Part shown: positions 25,801 to 35,249 of the stretch, in pieces | Numbering within the stretch: position 1 is the stretch's first letter | Layout of the letters: each line of letters begins with the position of its first letter | NCBI RefSeq assembly: GCF_015706575.1 | Contig: NW_024037069.1 | Location: forward strand, 37,593,315 to 37,657,314 | Source of the DNA: Patiria miniata | Taxonomy: Eukaryota > Echinodermata > Asteroidea > Valvatida > Asterinidae | DNA: 64,000 nucleotides | Reading direction: 5' to 3' | The notes under the pieces: model-generated | The model's input: the letters and a program-made list of their open reading frames with translations, nothing else | Databases searched by the model: none | Told to the model about the DNA's origin: nothing | Translations under genes and position numbers: made by a program

Positions 25801-26870
25801 TCAAACTGATCAGCCAGATAGTTTGAACACCTGTAATTCAAGAGGTTGTAGTGAGACTGATCAGTCTGGTTACCAAAACGAATCTGATCTTGATCCTGAG
25901 TCAGATACCGAACTTTTGTGTCACGCCAATTCTGAAGAAATAAATACTTCTGAAGGTACCGGTGTGCAATCTGAAGATGTTGAACATGATGACGTGACAA
26001 GTTCAGCTCTCCCCGAGTCGGACCGAGAAAAGACTGACGACAATAAGGTCACCTGGGTTAGTTTCTTGTGTGAGAACTACAAGGAGCAGTTCTGGTATTG
26101 GGAGATTGTGGAACTTGCTCGCAAAGTCCTCCAAGTTGTCTTCGTTCTGATGTTCGGTGCTGATGATCATTTCACGCTCTTTGCTACCATTGTCTTATCC
26201 GTGGCCTTTCTTATCGCCCATGCTTACTTGAAACCAATGAAGGATGCGGCAGAGCACCGTCTTCAGATGTGTTCCCTGACTACCATCTTCCTGAATCTGT
26301 CGGCAGCATCTTTGCTTCTGTTACCAAATGAAGAGAACCAGTCCAGCGATGCAAGAAAGGAATTTCTGGTCATCTTCCTGATTGTTATCAACCTGAACAT
26401 AGTTATCTTTGTGGCAGGTGATTTGAACTATTTCTTTTTTTTGAAATTAAGAAATTCGGTTGAGAATAAGTTAGCTTATAATCCAGGCCGTTCACTCCAA
26501 ACACCACTTTCGTTGATATAGGATCCATGTCAAAGTATAAGCCGTTACAAACCAGTGTACCACATTATTTTATTTTTTATTAATTAAACTTACAATTTCT
26601 GATGACATAAAACTTTGAAGTCGGATAAAAATACCGTATTATGGCAAACTCATGGATTATGTTTCCTCATTTTGATCACCGATTGTTTTTACTACCAATC
26701 CGATTATTCCAATTCGTTTGTATTTTTTAGGAAGCGCCGTTTGGACCTTAGTGAAGGCTGTATGGAAGACTTCGCGATCCTGTAGACCAATCAACACATC
26801 GCATACTGAAGGAGAAACGACTCTAATTAGTGGCAGACCTGTTTCTGATACTATTTATGGGTCTATGTAA
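10802..26870 (+). CDS. LRR / Cys-rich / about 9-TM receptor-like protein, copy 1
   Basis: Sixteen exons: 10802-11016, 12276-12347, 14678-14749, 15365-15436, 16606-16686, 17230-17310, 17656-17727, 18841-18912, 19150-19293, 21639-21707, 21898-21972, 22126-22197, 23003-23056, 23558-23733, 24444-26417, 26731-26870. The sum is 3441 nt, 1146 aa plus stop. An in-frame TAA at 10775 makes 10802 the first ATG. Order: signal peptide (about 17-32, WLCLALLSTLPLCLA); LRRNT with CHVCEC; about 12 LRRs (72-365), mostly one per 69-81-bp phase-2 exon; Cys-rich ephrin-receptor-like region (about 410-620) with CTTCHQGTYGG and CVVCPSGTDT; hydrophobic segments near 630, 673, 734, 782, 845, 995, 1018, 1052 and 1082. 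Positive-inside reasoning gives nine spans with a cytoplasmic acidic linker (867-990) and cytoplasmic tail. WYWEIVELARKVLQ lies at the fifth-sixth span region. Rhodopsin GPCR motifs (DRY, NPxxY) are absent. The function is likely recognition and signalling or channel activity; the ligand is unknown. Confidence 0.88.
11884..12252. mobile_element. MITE with 25-bp perfect TIR, only in unit 1
   Basis: The terminal arms AAAAAAGTCTCCGGTTTCTG... (from 11891) and ...CAGAAACCGGAGACTTTTTT (to about 12243) are perfect complements over 25 bp, and GGCC follows outside both. The interior is non-coding. It lies in receptor intron 1 and ends about 24 bp before the exon 2 acceptor. Unit 2 lacks it at the matching place (about 34470). 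The GGCC, A-run, GGTCTC-like and GCGCGCGCGTC features recur in the element at 55099-55490, so both probably belong to one family. Confidence 0.8.
12478..12880. repeat. one-armed copy of a palindromic repeat in intron 2
   Basis: The sequence starts near GTGACCCCAACAAAGTTTGC and continues through GGCGTATGGTGTAAAATGG to GTCCACGATTGCCGG. In unit 2 the matching region (36482-37022) carries an additional reverse-oriented relative, so this copy looks like one arm of a foldback element. It is non-coding. Confidence 0.5.
13528..13858. mobile_element. hAT-like MITE with G/C runs, intron 2, unit 1
   Basis: The left end is CAATGGCGCACCCAGG and the right end GGGTGCGCCACTG. It is flanked by GTTTGTGG (13520-13527) and GTTGTGG (13859-13865), a slightly damaged 8-bp target duplication. 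The interior has long G and C runs. The matching element in unit 2 (37683-38024) has a perfect duplication, so the insertion predates the tandem duplication. Confidence 0.85.
15480..15885 (+). mobile_element. probable LINE 3' fragment with GATGAT tail, unit 1
   Basis: A GC-richer block in intron 4, immediately after the exon 4 donor. It contains CACCTGGTTTAGGCGCCAGG and GGGGAGACGCCGTGC and ends with a GATGATGATG tail, as RTE-like and related LINE 3' ends do. A similar tail closes the coding fragment at 16790-17085. It has no open frame of its own. Unit 2 holds the same block at 39735-40185 with internal differences. Confidence 0.45.
16281..16385. repeat. (CAAA)n microsatellite, unit 1
   Basis: Tandem CAAA units interspersed with CCCCAACA in intron 4. 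The unit 2 counterpart (40583-40668) has a different repeat number, as expected of a slipping microsatellite. Confidence 0.9.
16790..17085 (+). mobile_element. LINE C-terminal coding fragment, unit 1
   Basis: The conceptual translation contains HFGHVQWLPDDRPAHAALVH and KRPRGRPRNT, matching the familiar C-terminal tail of non-LTR retrotransposon polymerases (GHVxRMPDDR ... GKRxRGRPRxTW). The frame shifts after the RGRPRNT segment and continues into a second frame, so the piece is dead. It ends in a GATGATGATG tail. It lies in intron 5. The unit 2 relic (41065-41255) has lost about 100 bp from the middle. Confidence 0.75.
17503..17558. repeat. perfect 22-bp hairpin in intron 6, unit 1 only
   Basis: The arm 17503-17524 (starting TAATCGTGTCGTTATAGG) is perfectly complementary to 17537-17558 around a 12-bp loop. 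Unit 2 has only one degenerate arm here (near 41668-41690), so the palindrome arose or was lost after duplication. Confidence 0.85.
19477..21133. repeat. large foldback repeat in intron 9, unit 1
   Basis: The outer ends are CCCGGCTATTTT (from about 19480) and AAAATAGCCGGGAAAACC (to about 21132). Long inner arms (about 19925-20215 and 20700-20950) are reverse complements of each other with modest divergence. The element is full of TTCGTCC/GGACGAA and CGAAATTAAA words. Related sequence occurs at 5950-6125 and perhaps 12990-13270. It has no coding capacity. In unit 2 (43709-45345) the inner part of the right arm is rearranged. Confidence 0.7.
22506..22539. repeat. perfect 13-bp inverted repeat in intron 12, unit 1
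   Basis: TTTTGGTCGGTCG and CGACCGACCAAAA are separated by 8 bp. The same hairpin is kept in unit 2 (46692-46725), where the large unit-2-specific insertion begins about 10 bp after it. Confidence 0.85.
23163..23418. mobile_element. hAT-like MITE in intron 13, unit 1 only
   Basis: The termini CATGGGCGTC and GACGCCCATG are inverted. An exact 8-bp duplication TGGTTAAC flanks both sides (23155-23162 and 23419-23426). The interior is G, C and A runs. Unit 2 lacks this element but carries a different, larger insertion at the same place. Confidence 0.85.
23794..23998. mobile_element. MITE with 20-bp TIR in intron 14, unit 1
   Basis: The right end reads GCTTACTGGATCGGTCCATT and the left end is its slightly mutated complement. 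The interior contains CGCGCGTGCACGCGCATG and TGATTGGTCAGAA. The unit 2 copy (55868-56073) has better matching ends, so the insertion is older than the duplication. Confidence 0.75.
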
Positions 26871-28628
26871 ATTATCATCATTCTACAGGTGTATCATAGG
26901 AAAAATCTCAAATGGTCTGAAAAAAATAATTCCCTGAACAATACGTATATATTTTTTTTTACTCTCGAGGAATATTTTGTATGCATCTTTCTCTTAACAA
27001 GTGGTATTGTTCACGTGATGTCTACTCATTTTTTCGTAATAAGTAGAATTTCCTTGCACTCATCTTGAATATAAGAAAAATCGATTGCAAATTAAATTGC
27101 AGTATTCAGTTGAAGGGCAAGGATTTAATGTCCCAGCTATTATAGGGCTAACCCCGAAAAAAAATCTGCAATTCACTAACTCAACAATACAAAAATTATT
27201 TACATTAATTTTGAATGAGACTTTGAGAACAAAATTCAACCCGCGTTTGGGAATAATTACCCAAAAATATTGCGAAGCATTTGCGACACAACGATAAATA
27301 TGTTCTAGAACGTTAGACTGGTTCTAGACCCCATTTAGAGTCAATAACACAGGGGCCGGGAACCAGTCGGATGGCGGGAGGATCTGTTTGTGCGCGTTAG
27401 TCTGTAGGGCTAGACGTTGTTATGATGAATACGCGACAACCCGCCGCCGCCGCGATACCCGCCGCCGCAAGAGGGCGTTATCACGATCAACCAATATCAC
27501 CACGAACTGCCAGTAACAACGTCTAGGGAATCTTGTAAAATCTTGGCAGTTCGTGGGTGAGGCTGTATCCAAATCAGCGGTCTAGAGCTAGGTCTAGGTT
27601 TGCGCCCATTGAAAATACGCGGGGACGCGCTGACAATAGACGTAGCCGTAGCTCTGGTTCGGACACGGCCTGATATTGGTTGGTCGTGATAACGCCCTCT
27701 CGCGGCGGAGGGTTATCGCAGCGGCGGGTTATCGCGTATCAAATCATAACAACGCCTAACCCCTAGAGTATGCTCGTACGCAAAATCGACCAAGCAATGC
27801 TTTATGTACACGTTATAACAATTTGAAAAATTCTTTAAAAATACAACTTGTAAATTTGTAAGAAGAAAACACATGGACAACGCGACTTTAACCACCGAAA
27901 AGATTACAACATTATGGTACTTCTAAATTTCACTCGATGGTCTCCCTTTCTTCGGCGAACTTTCAAAATGAATAAAATTTCTGAAAAAAAGCAAAAGAAA
28001 TTCGATTAAAATTTTACAGTTTGCACTGGGATAGAGATCGTAGATGTATGATCATTGACGTGATAGAGATCATTGGCGTGAACAATTATATTGATTTGAA
28101 CGCTTTCAAAATTGTACGTCATTTAGTCCTCATTAGTCCTAATTTCCAAGCCGACACAAGCTGAAAATCGTTTACAAGGGGAGTACAATTTCTTTTAATT
28201 ACAACCGATCAGTCTAGTATGTTGGTTTACTTGTTTTGGCCTGTTATTTTATTAATTGATTTCATTGTTTAAAGCAAGATACCAAGTAATTACGATCAGA
28301 ACATCCAAATTTCATTTCATTTTGGGGGTGGGGTGTTAAATAATTGTCGGCCTAACTGTGTGTGATGTAAGCAGTTGCGGCGCCAGACTCTACAATTTGG
28401 AGGGCAAGTGAGGGGCAAAGAATTTTTTTTTAGGGAGGGGGGAGGGGAGGGGGGGGGCACGTACAAAAAAAATCACCGGCCTTGGGGAAAACATCTGATG
28501 CGGTTGGGCTGTCGTGATTTTTGAGAGGTTGTGGTGATGTCGTGTGACACCCTCCTTTGCGAATCATTATATTGTATGATTTGTGATTTTATGTATAAAC
28601 AACGTACCTTATATATATGTACGTGTAG
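26871..28628 (+). other. 3' flank of receptor gene 1 and unit junction
   Basis: Probable 3'UTR and intergenic sequence. No single poly(A) signal stands out. It contains a foldback element at 27404-27765 and a G-run-rich segment at 28420-28460. Similarity to unit 2 continues throughout. At about 28355-28548 the sequence passes into the next unit through a segment of about 175 bp that is absent from the left edge of unit 1. No gene is seen. Confidence 0.55.
27404..27765. mobile_element. foldback element with about 90-bp TIRs, after receptor gene 1
   Basis: The left arm (TAGACGTTGTTATGATG..., CCCGCCGCCG..., GAGGGCGTTATCACGA) and the right arm are near-complementary for about 90 bp around a 170-bp middle. 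The arms are GC-rich, unlike the surroundings. The matching copy in unit 2 is at 59524-59865. It has no coding capacity. Confidence 0.75.
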
Positions 28629-28775
28629 ATCATGTTCCTTTGCGAGAGAGACAAGTTCAAGGTCGCTATGAATGGCTTGCATCTCTTCGAATACGAGCAT
28701 CGTCTGCCGTTTCAAAATATCACCGCTTTGCAGATAGCTGGCGATTGTGTCGTGAACGAGATCCGATACTACTGA
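28629..28775 (+). pseudogene. orphan galectin terminal exon, unit 2
   Basis: A copy of galectin exon 5 with its acceptor (GTGTAG), 48 open codons and a TGA stop. The translation begins IMFLCERDKFKV and ends VVNEIRYY, about 10 replacements from the real exon. The upstream galectin exons are absent, so alone it cannot make a CRD. It enters in phase 0, which does not fit the phase-2 and phase-1 introns of the receptor gene, so in-frame fusion to that gene is unlikely. It could be a relic or a remote alternative last exon of the galectin gene. Its divergence resembles that of its flanks, which favours a relic. Confidence 0.8.
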
Positions 28776-31700
28776 GCAAGCCTCGGAATTGGTTTGATGA
28801 GCAGTTTCTATGGCAACGGTGGAGAGTGGGGCCTATCTGTATAGTTCAAATTTATTTTAATCAGAGATTCACTGATTATTGGTTGCAAGATTTGAGGTCA
28901 GAAAGGCTCTTTTTTGAAATCTGCGAAATCTGGGATTTACAGACTTTACTGATTGAGTTATATTTCTGTGAAATGTTATTTTTCTGTAGTTATTTTTTTT
29001 CTTAAGATAATATATTAGTTTGTGATTCAAGCTGTAATGTATTTCATCAAGCCAAGCTTTTTTTCATTAAGATTTGAGATTTGTGATTTTGACTGTGATT
29101 GTGAAGATCAATGATTAATCTGTAGCTCATGATGATAACTTTTCATCGTCAAAAATTGCGATATCGGTAATTTCTGGTGTCTTTATAATCCGTTATGTTG
29201 TAGTAGCAGCTCAAGCGACAAATGTAAAACAACGATTGTAAGGAAAGGAAAAGTATGGAGAAGGAAGTTTAGAATATTTGTTGAGCATCGGAATGGATTT
29301 TGCTTTTATATAGTGGTAAAATGACAACAATAACGAAGGAAGTGGTCATTCTCCATGGAAATTCCGCCTACCGCTTACAGTTCTTTCTATGATAAACAAA
29401 CTGAAATTAACATTAAAACCGTTTTCCAATTATAAAAACGATATTATTTTATTTTCATTTACCCTGATGAAAATTTAATGTTGAAGCAATGTATGTATAT
29501 TTTGTCTTTCAAATCTTGTAAATATATTTTTATTTTGTTTTCCTTTTTTTTGGCAGCAAAACGATTTTTGGCAGAATTTAACAAATTTTTGGCTCACTTC
29601 TGGACTACAAATTACATGAAAATTAGCTACTGCTGAATAAAGTAATGTTTTGATTATAAAGTATATTTTAATGTCAGCTTAAAATATTGCTCACTTTCGT
29701 TGGAAGTATACATGTACAAATGTATACTGGACTTTGTTTGATGACCGTATATATATATAGCAATAGACATTATGCTTCATGATTATACAACTTCATAATG
29801 CATACAACTTCATAATATCTTCCTCCATATTGCAATTTTAATGCGCTGCAAAAACTGTAGTGTTAATTTAACACCATTCGGTATCTATATATGACAACAC
29901 CAGTAAAATTTAACACCAGATGGTCCTATATAGATACCAATGGTGTAAATTTAACACTGCAGTTCTTGCAGTGTGGAAACCGTTTGAGTTCTCGCAATTG
30001 TTAAGTTCATTTAAGGCTTTGTATACTACTGCAGGCTTTGCGCTACTTTGTGCTAATATAGAAGCTTATCGATAAGCTTATGATAAAGTATGAAGAGTGA
30101 CAACTCAAGTATAGAATTAATTAATTGTGTTCACCTTAATTAGCTCCAGCTGTAATCGCGGTGCTTTATGTGGCTAAGTGGCTTAGTAGGCTTTGTGGGT
30201 ACTTAATAACCATAGATCCGGAAATGTCTATACATGGTGGTGCAAAAAGAAGGAAACCAACTTTTGCCAGCAATTTTCACCTAGTTGTTGAGCATATTTC
30301 AAAAATTCAATTAAATGGTAATAAAATATTGATCTTTAAACGTAAGTGACGAAAAAAACATTGCCAATTATGCATATTTTGCCTCTGAGAATAATTTCAT
30401 GTGCTAAACATGTTTGTCCACGGACGGCTTTATTCCATCCGCTTGACTGCATATGAGCACCGGAGCTTAATTCAAAGACAAAAACACTACATTTCCAACA
30501 AGGCTGAGCGTTTGTTTGGCCACAACTTTGAATCCCCAAGAAACATTGGTAATTTAAAAGACAACACTCCGAGCATAGGGACAGAGGCCGAGAGTTCCGT
30601 ATTGCGATGAATGTCTTGCTTAAACGTCATTTTCTGTTTCAAAATATTCTTATTCAAAGGTTGCAATTTTAGTGAAATTTTTGAACGCTGTTCTGTTTTG
30701 ATCCGAAACATTTACTGTAGAGGTTTATTAGGGTGATTTTTCAATTTGAATAGTTTTAATGATTATTTACAGCTTGTATGTATTTGTTTGCATTGCTTAA
30801 ACAATTATATTCACAGTGCTTATAGTTATATTACTCTCCTTCATTTATTTGGTTACTTACTTCAGCACTCACACTAAGCAATACATGATTAATAGTTCAA
30901 TTATTCTCGTCTAATTCCTGTATTTTATGGCTAGTACGATTTATACTGAAATAGTTTAACTCATTAACGATTGATGCGGATATCATTTGGTTGTTACAGC
31001 AGCTATGTGCTGGGAAAATGAATTTCTGCACGCGTTTCCGCGGACGGTCCTTCCGACCCGAAGTCAATGGCAGCCACGATTGTCTGTGCACCGTGGCCGC
31101 GCCTGGCTACACATTACACTCAGCTGGGATCAATGTTTTATTTCTTTCATGCACGTCAGAACCAATTATTAATCGTGACCACACATTCACAAAACTGATG
31201 ATTAGTGGCAATAATTCGGGTTTTTTTTTAGGTTGTAAAATCTAGAAAAGCAGACGGGCATGCCGTGGCCTGTATGTACATGTAGCAAGACCCATTTGTG
31301 GCTCAAAATAGGCCTTAACGTAGGCCTACTGCGTGGACTTTTTTCCGTATTTGAGCCACCAGCAGTGATAGCAACATGTGAGGAAAAGTTGTCTGGAGGA
31401 AATCGAAATTGGGACTGTTTTGTTTTCACTTGATATTCCCTAACCAGGGAAATCAAAAGGTCCGCACATGTCCCCTGACCTGACCCAGAGAAAAAAGGGC
31501 GTAATTTTTGGACAAACTCTGCAAATTTCGCCTGAGCATTACAAGACAGGTAGACATCCACAGATTAAACAGAATTAAATATTTCACCCTCGTTATTAAC
31601 TAGGTACACGCAATATCTTTCATAGTGAATATCATTTGAAAAGACAATATAATTTTGATTCTTAAAAACTATTAAAATTGGCTTCATCACCATTGAGTGC

Positions 31701-33296
31701 CTCCAGAAGTCAGGTATTGGAGCCCTGGGGATATTTGACTGAAAACTGGGGATTCTGAAGGGTACAGAATACCTCATTCCTATCGATATACTTGCTCGGG
31801 GACTATTCGCACGGCTGGACAACAACTCTGGCGCCATTTCCTGCAGCTGTTTCCTTCTTTCTGTCATGAACTTCAACATGTATTTTACATGCGCACTTTC
31901 TGCGACATTTTAACACAGATATGTTCAACGAAACAGATTGTATCAGTATTCGTCAAAGCTAGCAGTGAATCATTGTTCATATATGGATACCGGAAAGCAT
32001 GTGCGTGTTCAAGTATTTTCTTTTACCTCACCTTGACTTTCTTTCAACTCGCTCGAAATACTTTCACTTTGGTAGAACTTCCCTAACCAATTGAGCGCAT
32101 GCATTGTCAGACAATTCTAATTAATGGAAAAAAACTGATGACTTCAATTGTCATCTTTTATTCTCACGATACGAAACCAAACACCCGTTGACACCAATGA
32201 ACGTGCTTTCGTTATACAAGTAATAATGAGTAATTTTTGATTCATATTCACCCACTTTCTTCCCTAAAGTAAAACCCGTGCGTTTATTTCTGGAATTTGG
32301 TTTTGTTCCCTTTTTGCCTCGTAATTCTTTTACACCTCGGTGGGCCTGTTTAACCATGAAATTCTGAAAATGTATGAACTTAAAAATGAAAAGGTAAAAA
32401 AGCATAGCACATTACCTATACTTATATCCCCCGCACTTAAACGTGTCGTCAAATAATAAAACTCATATACTATACACAAGTGGTTTGGAAAATATTTAAG
32501 GTAACTGACATTATTAGCAAACAGAAAACAAAAGTCTGAAGCAGGTTATTAAAGAAACCCGTCGAATTTTAAGCTCAATGGATGATACACTTGCTGAGAA
32601 AATTTTGAAAGTGTATATTTAAGATTATTTTCTCAACGCAAAGCATGTTAAACTGAAATAACGAATCCAGCACTTACATGATCGATCAGTGACCACACTT
32701 TGAAAGTGTTAAATCCAGCATATTTTAAATTGTTAAATCCAACGCTTAAACTGCTAATTCAACAGTTGTGGATGCAACACTTTCAAACTTAACACTTTGA
32801 AAAAAGTTGAATAAACACTTACATTTAATTTAACATTTACAATGCTAGATTCAATACTTTCAAAGCGTGGTCACTCACCGAACCTTAAGTGTTGGATTCA
32901 ACACTCAGTGTTAAGAGTGATATAGTTTGTGTTGAAAGCGCGAACCAACGCGAGGAATCGGTTATGATTCCTCTTTTCCCGAAACTACAGCATTAGCTTT
33001 TGTACGAGAAGCAACGCGTCACAGGATGCTGATTCTATTATTCACTAATACAAATAAGGACATTTCATGATGTTTGGACAGTTTCACTTTTGAACGTTTG
33101 CAAATAGTGTCCACACGCACGACGATAACAGATAGGTGTCCTTTATAGTACACCATACAAAGGGACTTTCATTGTTGCAGCACAACCGGAAGTAAAACCT
33201 TGACGCAATGCTTATCATAGCATTAAACCAGAACCTCAGCAGAAACAAAACACAAGTGATATATAAGCCTAAACCGTGCAGACCGACGCATCAGTG
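28776..33296 (+). other. spacer of unit 2
   Basis: Duplicate of the unit 1 spacer: former galectin 3'UTR with AATAAA at 29636-29641, a unit-specific small MITE at 29844-29973, the GC-rich block at about 31023-31145, and the GTGTT/AACAC patch at about 32690-32925. No gene is recognised. Confidence 0.6.
29844..29973. mobile_element. 130-bp hairpin MITE, units 2 and 3 only
   Basis: The termini CGCTGCAAAAACTGTAGTG and its near complement at the right give about 26-bp TIRs with TTAAATTTAACAC-like inner words. In unit 1 the matching site (about 7443) is empty and reads straight through TTTTAATGGAAACC. The insertion appears to have duplicated only about two bases (TG). Confidence 0.85.
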
Positions 33297-35215
33297 ATGG
33301 CGCAGATTACGAGACGCAAGGAGCCTGAGAAGTCTCCAGGAATACATTGGCTATGTCTCGCTCTACTCTGCACACTACCTTTATGTCTTGCAACGACAGA
33401 AGATGATGCCTGTCACGTCTGCGAGTGTGACAGTTTTAAGAAAATTGTAAACTGCAATGGAAAAGGTCTGAAATCGATGCCAAACGGAATACCACATGAC
33501 ACAACCTTGCTGTAAGTTAGCTCGTGTGGTTTTAAATCAGTAGTAGGCTTATTTCAGTATAGTACACCTGCACCCTATCCATACATGCAATTGCATATAA
33601 TAGCCGCGAAAAGTTAGTATCCCTATGAAGTTTGATTTTTTTTTCCGAACGAATTTTCAAAGCTGATGATGTCGTTGAACGGTTTTCTTTTAATTTAGAC
33701 TTCAGAGCCAAAAATGTCATTGACAATTAAGAGATTTGTATGTTGCTTCTTCATGCTTAAGCTGAATTTAGACTTGGCCCATGTCGCCGGTGTCGCGCCT
33801 GCAGCTAGTCTTTGCAGTATGCGTACACGTACACACACTGAAGTGGTACGCGTATTATATGGCACGGTTGCACTCTGAGCACGACGTTGATGTGCATGGA
33901 ATGAATTCAGGGCTGGATTTCGAAGGCAGTGTGGATTGTGGATATCGGCTTACGTTCGTCTGGACACAAGCGTCCCTCTCCTAATTCCAAAGCTGAAGTG
34001 AAACAAAAATGATAACGTAGCCTGGAGCGATTGGTGTTTTTTCAATGTCTCATTATTTTTTTAGGGTGCACCCCCCTTTAAAGTTAGCAGAATCATTTGA
34101 AATTACTCGGAAAATAAATGTAGGCCTACCCACCGATTTAATGACCAAAAAACACTTGCTCAAAGTGAAGATAGGACCTTTTTTATCATATACCCTGTGA
34201 AACTATCCCGCCTAAAATTGTAGTTCAATATAAAAAGTGCCATTCAAGATTGTAATGAATAACAAAATATAACCCTTTTTGGGTAGAAACCAATGAATTT
34301 AAAATTGTAATGTGAATATAAATTTAATGTATGCACTAATGCTGCATTAGGCCTACAACTCTTATGTTTTCTTTCCCAGCTTTTTTCCATAGAAATCTGC
34401 AAAGTAATATACTTGGAGTTATCTATATACTTGTATAATTAGCGACTTTTATCGAAATTTCTTGAAAATCCTGTTTTTTTTTCTACACAGAAAGTTCAAT
34501 AAAAATGAGCTGACAGCACTGAAGACAAATTCATTCCGGAACCATACGTGGCTTGCTATGTTGTAAGTAGGCTTATTACAAACCGTAAAGTTGTGTCTGC
34601 CAATGAACAGCCTAGACCTAGGGTATAGCCTACGTGAAACCTTGTCGCCCCCAGTCCCCCCCCCCCCCCCCCCCCCACTGAGATTTAGAGTTTCTAAAAA
34701 AATTATCATTGATCTACATGACGTCCCCCATGAAATGTTCCAGCCCCCCCCTCCCCCAGCGCCCACCCTTTCCCTCCCCCACTGAAAAATTCATGGCTAC
34801 GCCACTGGTCCCGGTTGACCATGCAGACCATGGCTCGAACTGTAGTGTGATCCGGTACACTCGCTGGCCCCGTTCAGCTGTTGCTTCCCCGTGACTGTAG
34901 CGGTCCGCTTCCGCTTCATTCCGGCCGTCTCTGCGAAGCGATAGCTCGTACCGTGCCCACTCGGTTCAGCTAGAATCTTTGGCTTACTTGGTTCCCCCAG
35001 TTAATGTTGTGAGACTCCGTCACCAGTGTTGAAACCAAGGAAAAGCCTGACCAGTAAAGTCACTGTGTGAAAGCTCTGTTTCCCGCCAAATTCGTTATCA
35101 TAGATAATAATGTTGATTCTAATATAAAGTTAATGAACTAATAAGGAATGCAACAATAATTTCAGGAATGAATTGCAGGGCAGCTCCGCAGTGGCGTAGC
35201 CAGGAATTTTTCAGT

Positions 35216-35249
<34 letters not shown>

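Larger units (their letters stand above)
6109..28354 (+). repeat. tandem duplication unit 1 (22.2 kb)
   Basis: The left edge is where similarity to 28548 and 60641 begins (ACACCCTCCTTTG and onward). A short match TGTGTGAT(A/G)TAAGCAG, at 6111-6127 and 28357-28373, extends it slightly. The right edge is the junction with the next unit. Contents in order: galectin exon 5 with 3'UTR, spacer, and the first LRR/Cys-rich/multi-span receptor gene. Most of the unit matches unit 2 at a few percent divergence outside indels. The leftmost 0.7-0.8 kb is clearly more diverged, around 10% by eye. Confidence 0.85.

Noticed and set aside
25560-26000. Open frames overlapping receptor exon 15 in other frames on both strands
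   Set aside because: They are shadows of the 1974-bp exon and lack independent evidence.
10802-26870. Classification as an LGR-type rhodopsin GPCR
   Set aside because: The LRR exon pattern is similar, but the membrane part has about nine spans, an ephrin-receptor-like Cys-rich stalk and no DRY or NPxxY motif.
28629-28775. Galectin terminal exon as an extra exon of the receptor gene
   Set aside because: It begins in phase 0, whereas receptor introns are phase 2 or 1 and the receptor already ends in its own stop upstream.
31565-31879. Minus-strand open frame beginning MLKFMTERRKQLQEM, also partly present at about 9160-9360
   Set aside because: It looks protein-like at its start, but a one-base length difference breaks the frame between units, and no splice sites or family match are visible.
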